The notes: a model not told the origin generated them from the letters alone. Counted from the stretch's first letter, positions 1 to 8,138 are shown. The stretch: DNA of 17,616 nucleotides from Elusimicrobia bacterium RIFCSPLOWO2_01_FULL_54_10 (GCA_001799975.1 MGUQ01000050.1:44288-61903), one strand, 5' to 3'. Program-made: numbers and translations.

Positions 1-776
1 TTCGCCGCGACAATCAGGCTGCGGCCCGAAGTTTCGGCAGTTTCGGCAATCTTGCGAAATGACTTTGCTTCCAAGCTCGCGCCGCCAACCAATGCGCCGT
101 TCACGTTTTTAACGGAAAAGATCTCTTTGGCGTTCTCCGGCTTGACGCTGCCGCCATAGAGAATTGGAATGTTCAGCCCAGCGTCCTGCCCCAGTTCCTG
201 GACCCTGTTTACGAGAAACGACCGGATGGCATCGTGCATTTCCTGGATCTGAACATTTGTGGGAGGTTTTTTTCCTTCCCCGATGGACCAGATGGGTTCA
301 TACGCAATGATGAGCTTGGTAACCTGCTCCGCGGTCAGGCCATTCAAGTCTTCGGCTAGCTGATTCAAAACATAATTCACATGGCCCTTCGCATCTCTGT
401 ACCATTGGGGTTCTCCCACGGCGAGGAGGAGGGTTTCGAATTTTCCATCGGCAGCCTTAAAAGCTGCATGAAGTTTTTCGTTGATTTGTTCGTCCGTATC
501 TCCGGCTTGCGTGACAAAAAGACCTCCCGTGTCCGGTTCATGTAATTGCCTTGTCTCGCTGTGGCCGATGATGCTGCCTTGCGCGCCGGCTTTTTTGAGG
601 AGAGGAATGTTGATTCTTCCCGTGAACTGGCCGACCAGGAGAGAGAACCACTGCCCGATGATTTTGGGAACATTGAACGACCGAGCAAGGGCGGTGGCAA
701 GTTCATCCGTTTTTTTCTCTGTCAAGGGCAAGATGGCAGACGGCGCAAGCGCCGTTTTCGTCCAGCGAAAAGTTTC
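1..776 (-). other. Triosephosphate isomerase region, apparently circularly permuted and cut by window edge
   Basis: Residues about 2455-2712. Seen in family order from beta-2: ALAPSAIL (beta-2 loop), IIGQW (beta-3), GQFTGRINIPLLKKAG, IIGHSETR (catalytic His2526), LLLAVGE, YEPIWSIGEGKKP (catalytic Glu2614), ILYGGSVKPENA and GALVGGASLEA (phosphate-binding loops). The usual N-terminal GNWKMN with the catalytic lysine is absent before beta-2; a stretch I do not recognise stands there. After the last helix the frame reads GRSLIVAA, and the next codon begins AA (complement of window bases 1-2). This fits R-x-L-I-x-A-N-W-K, i.e. beta-1 moved to the C-terminal side. TIM interconverts dihydroxyacetone phosphate and glyceraldehyde-3-phosphate. 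The family call is firm; the permutation is inferred from the last nine residues. Confidence 0.85.
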
Positions 777-3700
777 CTTAAACTGGGTAAGGCTAAAATT
801 GGCCAGCGCTTCGGGACCTCCGCGGGGCTGGACGGATTGGAAGGTGAATTCAAGCGCTTTTACAAGAAATTGCATCATCGTTCTTTCTAAGATTTCATCA
901 GTCAGATCGTTTTGGTACATCTGGATGATGAGGCGCGTGCCATCACTTTTGATAGAGTGAAAGGCCAACCCGGCATTATCCAAATCAGTTGACAATGAAG
1001 AAATGGCTTTGGATGGAACAATTCCCCCTTGCAAGTAGTTTTCCAGATCGACTTCTATCCTCACGGGATTTCGAGTGTTTTCGAGGGATCTGGGAACAAC
1101 GCTGAACCTGAACAAACTGGGGACATTGGCGTTCCAAATCCAGTGCGGGACATGGTGGAAGATGCCGAACCCGATGAAAGCTGCAAACAAGCTGGGAGCA
1201 ACAAAGGTGAACGCAATCCATGCTCCCAAAATGCCCAGCAAGTTTATACCGATAAATGCTGCGACGGCCCATCTGCTTGACAAAATGCTATAGATCCGTT
1301 CAAATGGATGAGATACCAGCCAAAGAAGTCCGCCGCCTACCATGATGCTTGCAAGCCTCTCAAAATTCAGGTCAGTGCCAAAGAACCATGAGGACAATCC
1401 CCAGGCACCCATAACGAAAAAAGCCAAAACCCAGCTTTCCCCCATGGGGTCCAAATGCTTTTCCAACCGTTCGATTTTAGCCTTGGCGCTGATTTCAGAC
1501 ATCCCGTCCATGCCAACGTATTTTTTCATGCGCCGTTCGCGGGAAATGACGGAAAAGAGGGGTGCGGCGGGAAGAGGCGCTGACTCTGCAGACACAAGCT
1601 TCTCATAAACAGGCACGTGCTTGCGCACGATTTCGTACAGGGGCTTGTCTCCCACTTTTTCGTTAACGACCGAGTGGAATAATTTCGCCAGGTCGTCGAA
1701 ATCCATGTCCGAAAGCACTTCCTGAACGCTCCGCGGCCCTTCAGGAGCCCATTCGGGGGAAAGTTCCATGATCATGGAAACCATGGCCTTGGTCATTTCT
1801 TGCCTGATCGTGAGCCAAAGTTCCCCGCCTTCGGAGGCGGCTTTCAAACGCGCCAAGGCAAGGGATGCGGCCAAAATGGCGTTCATGCCCAAATTTCCCT
1901 TTCGTTGAGCGACGGCGATGGGGTCGCTTACATTTTTGCCTCTTTCCGCGGCGGTGGCCAGTTCCAGCCCAAGCAGCGTTCGGTCAATGTCCACCACGCT
2001 TCCCAGATCCGACGCGCGCCTGCCGATAAACACCGGAGCAATCGCATGTTTGACATTGTGAACGGCGTTCCTCACGCCTTTTCCCTTGTAACGGTTGGCG
2101 CGCGCCCAAAGTTCCGAAATTTCCGAGTCATTGGCCGCTTTGATGGTTGCGTCATCCATGCCTTTCCTGAACTGCATTACCACGCCGTCACCGTTTTTCT
2201 GCACCTGGAAAAGTTCGGGGCGCCTTTTTGTGGCGCCATTGGGCTCAATCGTGTCGTCCGTGAGGTGGATGGCTTCCCCTTCGCCCGAAGAAGTGCCCAG
2301 GGGGGTGGAGCCGGAGAAAACCCTGCCGTCTTCGGTGATGACTTCCACCATCACGGTGGGGTTCCCGGAGTTGGTGGGGTTTTCATAAACCCTGAAGTCC
2401 TTGATGACCATGTCCCTGGGCTTGAGGTTCAGCCCGTGGCTGGCCTGCTGCATGATTTCGTTGATTCGGCCGAATTTGACGAGCCGCTCCGTGTTGGCGC
2501 CCCCGCCGAACTTGGCGCCAAGGCTGTTCACCCCAACAGCGAAATCGGCTTCAAATGTGTCATTAGGAGACTGGGAGCGGTGCGAAAGGATCAACTCCTT
2601 CCCGCGTCCCAAAACCACGAGCATAGCCAGGATGGTTTCCGCCACGGTGCCGATCTGATTGGCTTTTGTCAGCTGAGCGGTGATGACGTCCCTGTTTTCA
2701 TCGATGATGCGGTCATTGGTGACCACCAGGTCGTCGCCTACAATCAGGACGCGGTTCCCCATCCTTTCCATTATGAGCTTCCATCCCGCAATGTCCCGTT
2801 CGCTGAAGCCGTCTTCAATGGAAATAATGGGAACGCCTTCCATCATGGCCTGAATGTAGATTTCGAGAAGTTCTTCGCGGTCCATAACGGTGGAGCGCTT
2901 GGAATCCCGGTAAAAGTAATACCGGCCCACGGCTTCTTCCTGTTCAAATTTTTTGCGGAATTCGTTTTCAAGCTCGCTGGCTGCTGGATCAAGCGCTATG
3001 GCCACATGGACGCCGGGAGTGAAACCTTCGTCCCCCATGGCTTGCACCATGAGCCGCCAAAGGCGCTGTTCCGGGATTTTGTCGTTCTTTTCGGGCTCGA
3101 TGATGGGGGCCAGGCCGCCCTCCAGGCCAATTCCCTTGACCGTGCAGCCTTCGGTTTTGTTGATGATTTCAAGCAGCCGGCCCTGAAGCCGATTGATCAT
3201 TTCCTGCGCGTCTTCAATGGTGAGGGGCTGGTCTTCGCGCCCGGGAAGGGAAATGGGCATGAACATGGCTTCCTGCATGCTGATGTTGCTGTCCGGGTAC
3301 TGCTTGAAAGTGTGGGCTCCGCCCATTCCAGAGTTCCGGTAACCCCAAGGGGCGCGGACGGTCATTTCTTTTCCATCCACTTTAATTTTAAGCTCCCACG
3401 GGCGGCCTTGCTTGAGTTTGTCTTTAAGTTTGGGCGACCTGTCCCACCATGTGGTTTGGGAATCAGCCGAAGTTGCTTGCGCTTCCACGGCTTTTCGTTT
3501 TTCCTCGGCGGATTTTTCACGGGTCACGAATTTTTGATATTCGCCGGGGTCCGCCAGGTAATAATCTAACAAGCTCACCACGCCCAGGGGGAATACAAGG
3601 CGTCCTGCGATGATAACCCACTCAGAAGCGTGCAAAATGTCTGTTCCCAGGATGTTGTTAAGCACGAGAATGTTGATGGCGGTTCCGGCGGCAATCAGGA

Positions 3701-6700
3701 CAGCCCCAACAGCGAAAAATACTCTGGCCAGTTTCCAGCTTGCCGCGGGGCCGGCGGCGTTCACCGCCAGGTTGTTGTTGGCGTCTACATAGTAATTTAA
3801 GCCGTTCCGCACGATTCCGGGGAATTTTCCCAAGGGAGAGGTCAGGAACATGCGCGCTTCCCACTGCACTCGCTTCCACCCGCTTTTGTGCGCCTCCGCG
3901 TCCTTCATGTATTTTTTGTGCAGGGTGAGCAAGTCCACCGCTTTCCAATAATGGCCCCGCTCGTGCCACCAGACTTCTATCCAATAGGTGGCGAAGACCA
4001 GGAAGGCGGACAAGATGGCGTCGGGGCTGGCGTAAAGGTGAATGAAGGATTCCGCAAAAGAGCTGTGCAGGGTGGGCAAAACGGGCAGTGAAAAAAGGGC
4101 TGGGATCAATGAGGCATGGAAAGCGACCAAAATGTGGTTGGCGATGACCAGTTCTTTGTGGAGAAAAGATCCCTTGGCTGTGGCTTCAGGATTGGAGCCC
4201 AAGTCCGGCACCGCATCAAAAAGTCGAACATACCGCTCCTTCATAAAGGGGAAAGGAATGTCTCTGCCCATTTTCTCATTGCGGATATTTTCGAGAGACT
4301 TGTTGAATGCCGCAAGGTCTTCGGCCGATCTTTTGCCGGACAGCCGGCGGAATTTGGTTACGAACGCCGCGAACGCGGCGGGTTGGGCAATAAATATATT
4401 GGCGAAAGCGTGTAGCGCGTTTTCCACCCGCATCGGCCTATTTTCTGGAGTCACTCCGCTCAGGAGCCCCCAGTCAATCAAAAACACTTCCAGGGAATCG
4501 CCTTCTCCCACAATCCTGATGTGCTCCAGCAGGTTGTCCAGCCGGTGGACGACATGGTCATGAGCGCTGACGGTTAAATCAAACATCCAGAATGTTTTTT
4601 CAGCCAGTTTTCTTGCGGCCAAATTTTGCTCCGCTTGGCTTAACTGGGCCCACCTGTTTCTCATGGAAAGCTCGTCGCTGATGCTTTCTTCCACAATCAC
4701 GCCGCTCTGGCGCGGATCCGTGAATATAACCCGAGGCCCGATATTCGCCGCCGAGGCTTTTAAGGAGCGTTCGATTTCAAATTCCGGAACGGAAGTCTCG
4801 GTTTCTTTAACCGCGTAAGTCTTGATGGGTTTATTGTCTTCCGTATAGGCGGTTAAATAATGAATCATGGCATAGTTTTGCCTTTGCGAACCGCCGGGAT
4901 CCTGGCTGATGTGATGAACTGTTGCCCTCGTAACATTTGCGGAAATGTCAGAACGGATGGCGGCATGAATGGCAGGCATCAGGCCGGTTTTCTCCCTGCT
5001 CCCGGAGCTTCCCATGTTTCCTTCAACGGTCGCGGGAACCGTTTCTCCGGTTGTGAATAAGAGAATTTTTTTCCAGTCATCGACGGATCCAAGCGTTCCC
5101 GCAATCAGGAAAAGAACCGCAATGGAGCCGGCTAATGCCTGGGCCAGAATGCTCACACCCGGCCCTCTCATGGCGTCGAATCCAAAGAAAGCGAGGAGCA
5201 GGTCCACGAAAACGTCAAACGCGAGGTATCCTAAAACGACTGCTCTGCCGCGGCTTTTCGTGTTGACGACGATGACGCCTTCCAGCTTGCCGATGGTGCT
5301 TTTGCTCCAGTCAATTTCAAGCCCGAACGCCCATGCATAAACGACATGCCGGACTTCTTTGAAGGCATAGATGGGGTAGCTGACGAGGGACAGAATCGTC
5401 CGGAACGGCCTCTTGAGAGGGCTAAACACCCACTCGTACGGGGCCGCGCCGTGGCCTTCCAGTTTGGGTTGATCAAGCGTGCGAGCGCTGAGTCGCGCGC
5501 GGTCAATAATTTGGATAAACGGTGCATCCTTGCTTTTTTCGATTGTGAGTTGGGCGGTGATCTGCGTGAGAAGATTGGAAGCGTCCAGTCCAAAGACGGG
5601 ATTGTTGAGCGATTCCGCCAGAATTCTGCGGATAATGCTGCCCGCCTCCCCGTCCGTGAGAACTTCATCCGGCAAATCCGCCATGCGGAGGATGATCAAC
5701 TGTGTGTCAAGCTTGTCCCGTTCCCCCGCCCCCGCGTTGCGAATCCATGCCAGAACGCCGTCGACGTGAGATTCCCTGTCCGCGCCTTTGGTTTTAAGAA
5801 CTTTCCCAATCAGTCCCATCAGGGTGACATAGGACTCGGCTGAGTTGGTGGGTTTGCCGCGTTCAATCACCTCCAGCATCATTTGACCTTTCGAATATCC
5901 GAGTTTGGACGCCTTGCCAAAAAGCTCTTTTGCCAGACCGAAGTCCGGTTTGATCTGCGTCAAGGCTTCTCTCATGCCCGCGTAATAATTCCGGTAGGCG
6001 TCCGCCAGTTGATCGGCGGCGGCGTCAAAGGTACCGCGGACGAAGCTTCCAGCCACTCCGGCGGAAGCTTTGCTGATTTTTGTCGCGGGAGCCGGCACGG
6101 TCTCGGTCACATCCAATGCTTCCAGCGTCCCGTCTTCCTGAAGGTGGGCGGCCATGACGGCCGCTGCCATGGGCACGGAACCTATGCCGCTCAGCATGCT
6201 GGCGTTTCTCACGGATCCCATGGCGGCTTTGAGCTCGTCTTGCAAATCGGCGGTGGCAACCAGTGGAGTCTGGTATTTCCCCGCAAAGCGCATGGCAAAA
6301 TTGACCGTGGCCCTTTTGCCCTCGTACCGGCCGTTCAAAACGACGGAGCCGCTCTTGCGGACGGGATTTTCAAAGAAAAGCCGGTTTTGGAAAGTGTCCA
6401 GAACGGTTTCCAGCACTTCGGCGTCGATTTTGGCGTCTTTGACTTTGCGGAGGGCTTGCAGTTCCTTTATGTACTCCGAAAGGAGGGATTTAAAATCCGT
6501 TTTTTCAGAGGCGGGGATTTTTCCGCCGGACTCAACTGCGGTCAAATGAGGACGGACCACGACAAACGGAACATTCTTGCTTTTAAGATGCCGTGTGATG
6601 CCGGGAGTGTGGAAACCGCCGGCGATCAAGACCACCCGGTTCTGAGAAGCTTGTTTGGCAAGTTGCAGCGTGTTTTCCGCAAGGATGGAATCTCTCTTGA

Positions 6701-8138
6701 AAGCGAGCTTGTAATAGGATTCCTGCAAAAATTTCATTTCCGGCAGCGTGAGCTTGGGCTGGGCGACGCGGGAAACGGAAACGGGCTTGCCGCTGTAGTT
6801 AAAATCAGGGTTGATCCACGGGAGATGCAACCTGGATTCTTGCTCGTTCACAAAAGAATGGATTTCCTTCCAGCCCTGGTGGTCCATGCTCCCGCCTTCG
6901 GAATAGGTTTGCCAGTCCTGCGGCGAAAATCCTTCGCTCCAGAATTTCTTCTGGATCCTTAAGAAGGAATTCATCTGAACAAGAGTTTTAAAATCCTCCC
7001 GGCCGCTTGTATGAACGGCGTAGACGGAATTTTCCAGACGGCTGATTTCGGACACGATGGATTCGACATTGATTTTTTCGCCCTCCGCCAGATACCGGCA
7101 GTAGGACTCCACTTGAGGAGCGGGAAGTCCGTGAATTTTTGCCATTTGGAGGAGGCCCTGATGGAATTGAAGCGCGCTCAGCTTCCCCAGACGGTAGTTC
7201 AGGCTCATCTGCACGATTCCCGCCAGGGACGCCTTGTCCATGCCGGAACTCAACGATTCCACAAGTTTCTTTCGCTCGTCTTCCAGAGACCGCAAGGAAA
7301 GGGTTTGCTCAAGAGCGTAAACATCCAATATTTGAGAAAGGTTGGGCAAGCCGGCCGCATTCCATGCGGAAGGGGCGGATTTCCGGAGAAACCGCACATG
7401 ATCGGCAAGGCTGGACTGCTGGGCGTCATACAGAGCCGAAGCGCGGTCCAGGGCGAGAAGCTCTTCGGAATAAACCCGGCGCTTGATTCTGTCCAAGCGC
7501 GCGGAAAGCAGGCCGAGCTGCCGCTCAATGCCCCTGCGTTCAGGGTCCATCATCTTGCGGGTTTTCAAGTTGGCCTGGTACACCTGCTCGTCCTCAATGC
7601 CTTGAATCTCCAGGCCGCCTTTGAGAATCGCGGCATATTCTTCGCCCGTGATGGAGGCTTCTTTAAGGAGGGACTCAGCCATGCTTGCTTTGACCGTTTG
7701 ATCGGGCAGAACGGAGATCCACTCCGGGTGGACTCTTCGGGAAGCGCCTTCCACGCAGACCAGAGAAGTTTCAAGCGATTCTAGAATTTTTGAAGCGTTT
7801 TTCTGGGCTCCGTAGTGCTGGTGGGCGTCCTGGATGTGGATGACAAGCGGGGCGGAATCGGCAGGAGCAGCCGGATACCAGCTTTCCACGACCGTCCCCA
7901 AGTTTTCGGGGAGGTGGAGGCCGGTGGAATGCCCGGTGGAAAGGCGGGGCAGCAGAAAAGCAGACGCCGCGGCTTGGTGGACTTCTGATTTTTTAGATTC
8001 CTGCGTTTGGAGAGCGTTTCTTCGTTCGGACCACAAGGAGGCTTCTGCGAAAGGGGCGGAAAATGTCGAGAAGGTGAAGACTGCGAGGACTGAAAGGGAG
8101 AGGATCTGAGAGAATCTGGCGGGTTTTGCGGGGTTCAT
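1..8138 (-). CDS. Giant multidomain membrane protein with embedded permuted enolase and triosephosphate isomerase (3' end outside window)
   Basis: One frame runs from ATG 8138 to the window edge without a stop: 2712 complete codons plus two bases. I checked frame continuity at residue 1, at HERGH (1392), at the enolase small domain (Met1910) and at the last codon. The start is fixed by GGAGG seven bases upstream and by an ATGA overlap with the preceding gene. Domains in order: signal peptide or anchor (1-33, hydrophobic 12-28, Ala-rich cleavage region), Tiki/TraB-like domain (about 95-535), helical region, TM pair (966-990, 995-1019), kinase-like domain (about 1060-1290), membrane region with HERGH (about 1340-1525), permuted enolase (about 1590-2100), TM bundle (2237-2335), a region of about 110 residues I do not recognise, and permuted TIM (about 2455 onward). 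The domain recognition comes from motifs read by eye. What the whole protein does is unknown; a membrane-tethered metabolic assembly is one inference. Degenerate, non-catalytic domains are the alternative. Confidence 0.93.
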   Translation of the reverse strand, partial: MNPAKPARFSQILSLSVLAVFTFSTFSAPFAEASLWSERRNALQTQESKKSEVHQAAASAFLLPRLSTGHSTGLHLPENLGTVVESWYPAAPADSAPLVIHIQDAHQHYGAQKNASKILESLETSLVCVEGASRRVHPEWISVLPDQTVKASMAESLLKEASITGEEYAAILKGGLEIQGIEDEQVYQANLKTRKMMDPERRGIERQLGLLSARLDRIKRRVYSEELLALDRASALYDAQQSSLADHVRFLRKSAPSAWNAAGLPNLSQILDVYALEQTLSLRSLEDERKKLVESLSSGMDKASLAGIVQMSLNYRLGKLSALQFHQGLLQMAKIHGLPAPQVESYCRYLAEGEKINVESIVSEISRLENSVYAVHTSGREDFKTLVQMNSFLRIQKKFWSEGFSPQDWQTYSEGGSMDHQGWKEIHSFVNEQESRLHLPWINPDFNYSGKPVSVSRVAQPKLTLPEMKFLQESYYKLAFKRDSILAENTLQLAKQASQNRVVLIAGGFHTPGITRHLKSKNVPFVVVRPHLTAVESGGKIPASEKTDFKSLLSEYIKELQALRKVKDAKIDAEVLETVLDTFQNRLFFENPVRKSGSVVLNGRYEGKRATVNFAMRFAGKYQTPLVATADLQDELKAAMGSVRNASMLSGIGSVPMAAAVMAAHLQEDGTLEALDVTETVPAPATKISKASAGVAGSFVRGTFDAAADQLADAYRNYYAGMREALTQIKPDFGLAKELFGKASKLGYSKGQMMLEVIERGKPTNSAESYVTLMGLIGKVLKTKGADRESHVDGVLAWIRNAGAGERDKLDTQLIILRMADLPDEVLTDGEAGSIIRRILAESLNNPVFGLDASNLLTQITAQLTIEKSKDAPFIQIIDRARLSARTLDQPKLEGHGAAPYEWVFSPLKRPFRTILSLVSYPIYAFKEVRHVVYAWAFGLEIDWSKSTIGKLEGVIVVNTKSRGRAVVLGYLAFDVFVDLLLAFFGFDAMRGPGVSILAQALAGSIAVLFLIAGTLGSVDDWKKILLFTTGETVPATVEGNMGSSGSREKTGLMPAIHAAIRSDISANVTRATVHHISQDPGGSQRQNYAMIHYLTAYTEDNKPIKTYAVKETETSVPEFEIERSLKASAANIGPRVIFTDPRQSGVIVEESISDELSMRNRWAQLSQAEQNLAARKLAEKTFWMFDLTVSAHDHVVHRLDNLLEHIRIVGEGDSLEVFLIDWGLLSGVTPENRPMRVENALHAFANIFIAQPAAFAAFVTKFRRLSGKRSAEDLAAFNKSLENIRNEKMGRDIPFPFMKERYVRLFDAVPDLGSNPEATAKGSFLHKELVIANHILVAFHASLIPALFSLPVLPTLHSSFAESFIHLYASPDAILSAFLVFATYWIEVWWHERGHYWKAVDLLTLHKKYMKDAEAHKSGWKRVQWEARMFLTSPLGKFPGIVRNGLNYYVDANNNLAVNAAGPAASWKLARVFFAVGAVLIAAGTAINILVLNNILGTDILHASEWVIIAGRLVFPLGVVSLLDYYLADPGEYQKFVTREKSAEEKRKAVEAQATSADSQTTWWDRSPKLKDKLKQGRPWELKIKVDGKEMTVRAPWGYRNSGMGGAHTFKQYPDSNISMQEAMFMPISLPGREDQPLTIEDAQEMINRLQGRLLEIINKTEGCTVKGIGLEGGLAPIIEPEKNDKIPEQRLWRLMVQAMGDEGFTPGVHVAIALDPAASELENEFRKKFEQEEAVGRYYFYRDSKRSTVMDREELLEIYIQAMMEGVPIISIEDGFSERDIAGWKLIMERMGNRVLIVGDDLVVTNDRIIDENRDVITAQLTKANQIGTVAETILAMLVVLGRGKELILSHRSQSPNDTFEADFAVGVNSLGAKFGGGANTERLVKFGRINEIMQQASHGLNLKPRDMVIKDFRVYENPTNSGNPTVMVEVITEDGRVFSGSTPLGTSSGEGEAIHLTDDTIEPNGATKRRPELFQVQKNGDGVVMQFRKGMDDATIKAANDSEISELWARANRYKGKGVRNAVHNVKHAIAPVFIGRRASDLGSVVDIDRTLLGLELATAAERGKNVSDPIAVAQRKGNLGMNAILAASLALARLKAASEGGELWLTIRQEMTKAMVSMIMELSPEWAPEGPRSVQEVLSDMDFDDLAKLFHSVVNEKVGDKPLYEIVRKHVPVYEKLVSAESAPLPAAPLFSVISRERRMKKYVGMDGMSEISAKAKIERLEKHLDPMGESWVLAFFVMGAWGLSSWFFGTDLNFERLASIMVGGGLLWLVSHPFERIYSILSSRWAVAAFIGINLLGILGAWIAFTFVAPSLFAAFIGFGIFHHVPHWIWNANVPSLFRFSVVPRSLENTRNPVRIEVDLENYLQGGIVPSKAISSLSTDLDNAGLAFHSIKSDGTRLIIQMYQNDLTDEILERTMMQFLVKALEFTFQSVQPRGGPEALANFSLTQFKETFRWTKTALAPSAILPLTEKKTDELATALARSFNVPKIIGQWFSLLVGQFTGRINIPLLKKAGAQGSIIGHSETRQLHEPDTGGLFVTQAGDTDEQINEKLHAAFKAADGKFETLLLAVGEPQWYRDAKGHVNYVLNQLAEDLNGLTAEQVTKLIIAYEPIWSIGEGKKPPTNVQIQEMHDAIRSFLVNRVQELGQDAGLNIPILYGGSVKPENAKEIFSVKNVNGALVGGASLEAKSFRKIAETAETSGRSLIVAA
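1134..1430 (-). other. Membrane-helix bundle between the enolase and TIM regions
   Basis: Residues about 2237-2335 of the giant protein contain closely spaced hydrophobic stretches: WVLAFFVMGAWGLSSWFF, LASIMVGGGLLWLVS, and WAVAAFIGINLLGILGAWIA continuing into FTFVAPSLFAAFIGFG. They read as three to four transmembrane helices. The bundle separates the enolase region from the TIM region, so an odd number of helices would put the two glycolytic domains on opposite sides of the membrane, and an even number on the same side. The helix count by eye is uncertain. Confidence 0.7.
1839..3371 (-). other. Circularly permuted enolase region: barrel domain first, N-terminal domain second
   Basis: Residues about 1590-2100. 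The large TIM-barrel domain comes first (about 1590-1900). It keeps the counterparts of yeast His159 (GGAHTF, His1609), Gln167/Glu168 (MQEAM, Glu1623), Glu211 (GLEGGLAP, Glu1673), and the magnesium ligands Asp246, Glu295 and Asp320 (ALDPAASE Asp1717; SIEDGF Glu1775; VGDDLVVTN Asp1802). It also keeps the catalytic Lys345 (TKANQIGT, Lys1825), His373-Arg-Ser (SHRS, His1853) and Lys396 (GAKFGGG, Lys1876). The small domain that normally precedes the barrel follows it instead, from Met1910: KDFRVYENPTNSGNPTV, the flexible-loop counterpart GTSSGE (Ser1950), YKGKGVRNAV and GMNAILAASLALA. The usual S-R-G-N-P has Ser for Arg. No second copy of either half is visible. Enolase converts 2-phosphoglycerate to phosphoenolpyruvate; the retained residues argue for an active site, while activity itself is inferred. 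Confidence 0.88.
3564..4121 (-). other. Membrane region with HExxH and GP motifs, M50/site-2-protease-like
   Basis: Residues about 1340-1525. A hydrophobic helix (ILSAFLVFATYWIEVWW) runs straight into HERGHYWKA, with His1392, Glu1393 and His1396 as an HExxH zinc site. About 67 residues later comes VNAAGPAASWKLARVFF (Gly1463-Pro1464), leading into further hydrophobic helices up to about 1525. In M50 intramembrane proteases the HExxH also lies at the end of a membrane helix and is followed by an aGPlaN segment that heads the next helix. The third ligand motif (N-x-x-P-x-x-x-x-D-G) is not clearly visible; LGVVSLLDYY near 1515 contains an Asp that might substitute. If active, it could cleave membrane proteins or the giant protein itself. 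Confidence in the fold is moderate, in activity low. Confidence 0.45.
4269..4961 (-). other. Kinase-like domain inside the giant protein
   Basis: Residues about 1060-1290. Seen: TYAVKETE (Lys1111, like the beta-3 ATP lysine) followed by EFEIERSLKASA (Glu1121 or Glu1123, like the helix-C glutamate). Next comes VIVEESI, like the hinge. Then HDHVVHRLDNLL (Asn1202) and VFLIDWGL (Asp1222), resembling the catalytic loop and the metal-binding D-W-G of aminoglycoside or choline kinase-like enzymes. The catalytic-loop aspartate is not at the usual five residues before Asn, so the active site may be altered or the domain may be a pseudokinase. The substrate is unknown. Placement between two membrane regions suggests it sits on one face of the membrane, perhaps the cytoplasmic one. 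Confidence 0.5.
6534..7856 (-). other. N-terminal domain of the giant protein, Tiki/TraB/ChaN-like
   Basis: Residues about 95-535 of the giant protein. Seen: a beta-strand followed by IHIQDAHQHYGAQ (Asp104, His106, His108), then LVCVEGA (Glu130), a long helical stretch, and near the end VVLIAGGFHTPGITRHL (His510). The order is a strand with a His-containing loop, a strand ending in an acidic V-E-G, and a late G-G-x-H-x-x-G followed by a helix. This is the layout of the Tiki superfamily (TraB/GumN, ChaN, Tiki proteases), whose conserved Glu and His residues line a putative active site. The domain lies directly after the signal peptide, so it is probably outside the cytoplasm. I recall similar IHIQDAH starts on other proteins of Omnitrophota, but cannot check. 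The superfamily assignment is an inference from motif spacing. Confidence 0.5.

Noticed and set aside
1800..3569. Long plus-strand open frame (589 codons), and similar ones at 5883-6962 and 7011-7784
   Set aside because: They lie opposite the giant gene, whose minus frame carries unmistakable enolase and other motifs. Their translations are rich in His, Phe and Gly with no recognisable motif. They are antisense shadows created by biased codon use.
1..8138. Treating the 8.1 kb minus frame as several adjacent genes
   Set aside because: There are no stop codons between domains, and the checked positions from residue 1 to 2712 are all in one frame.
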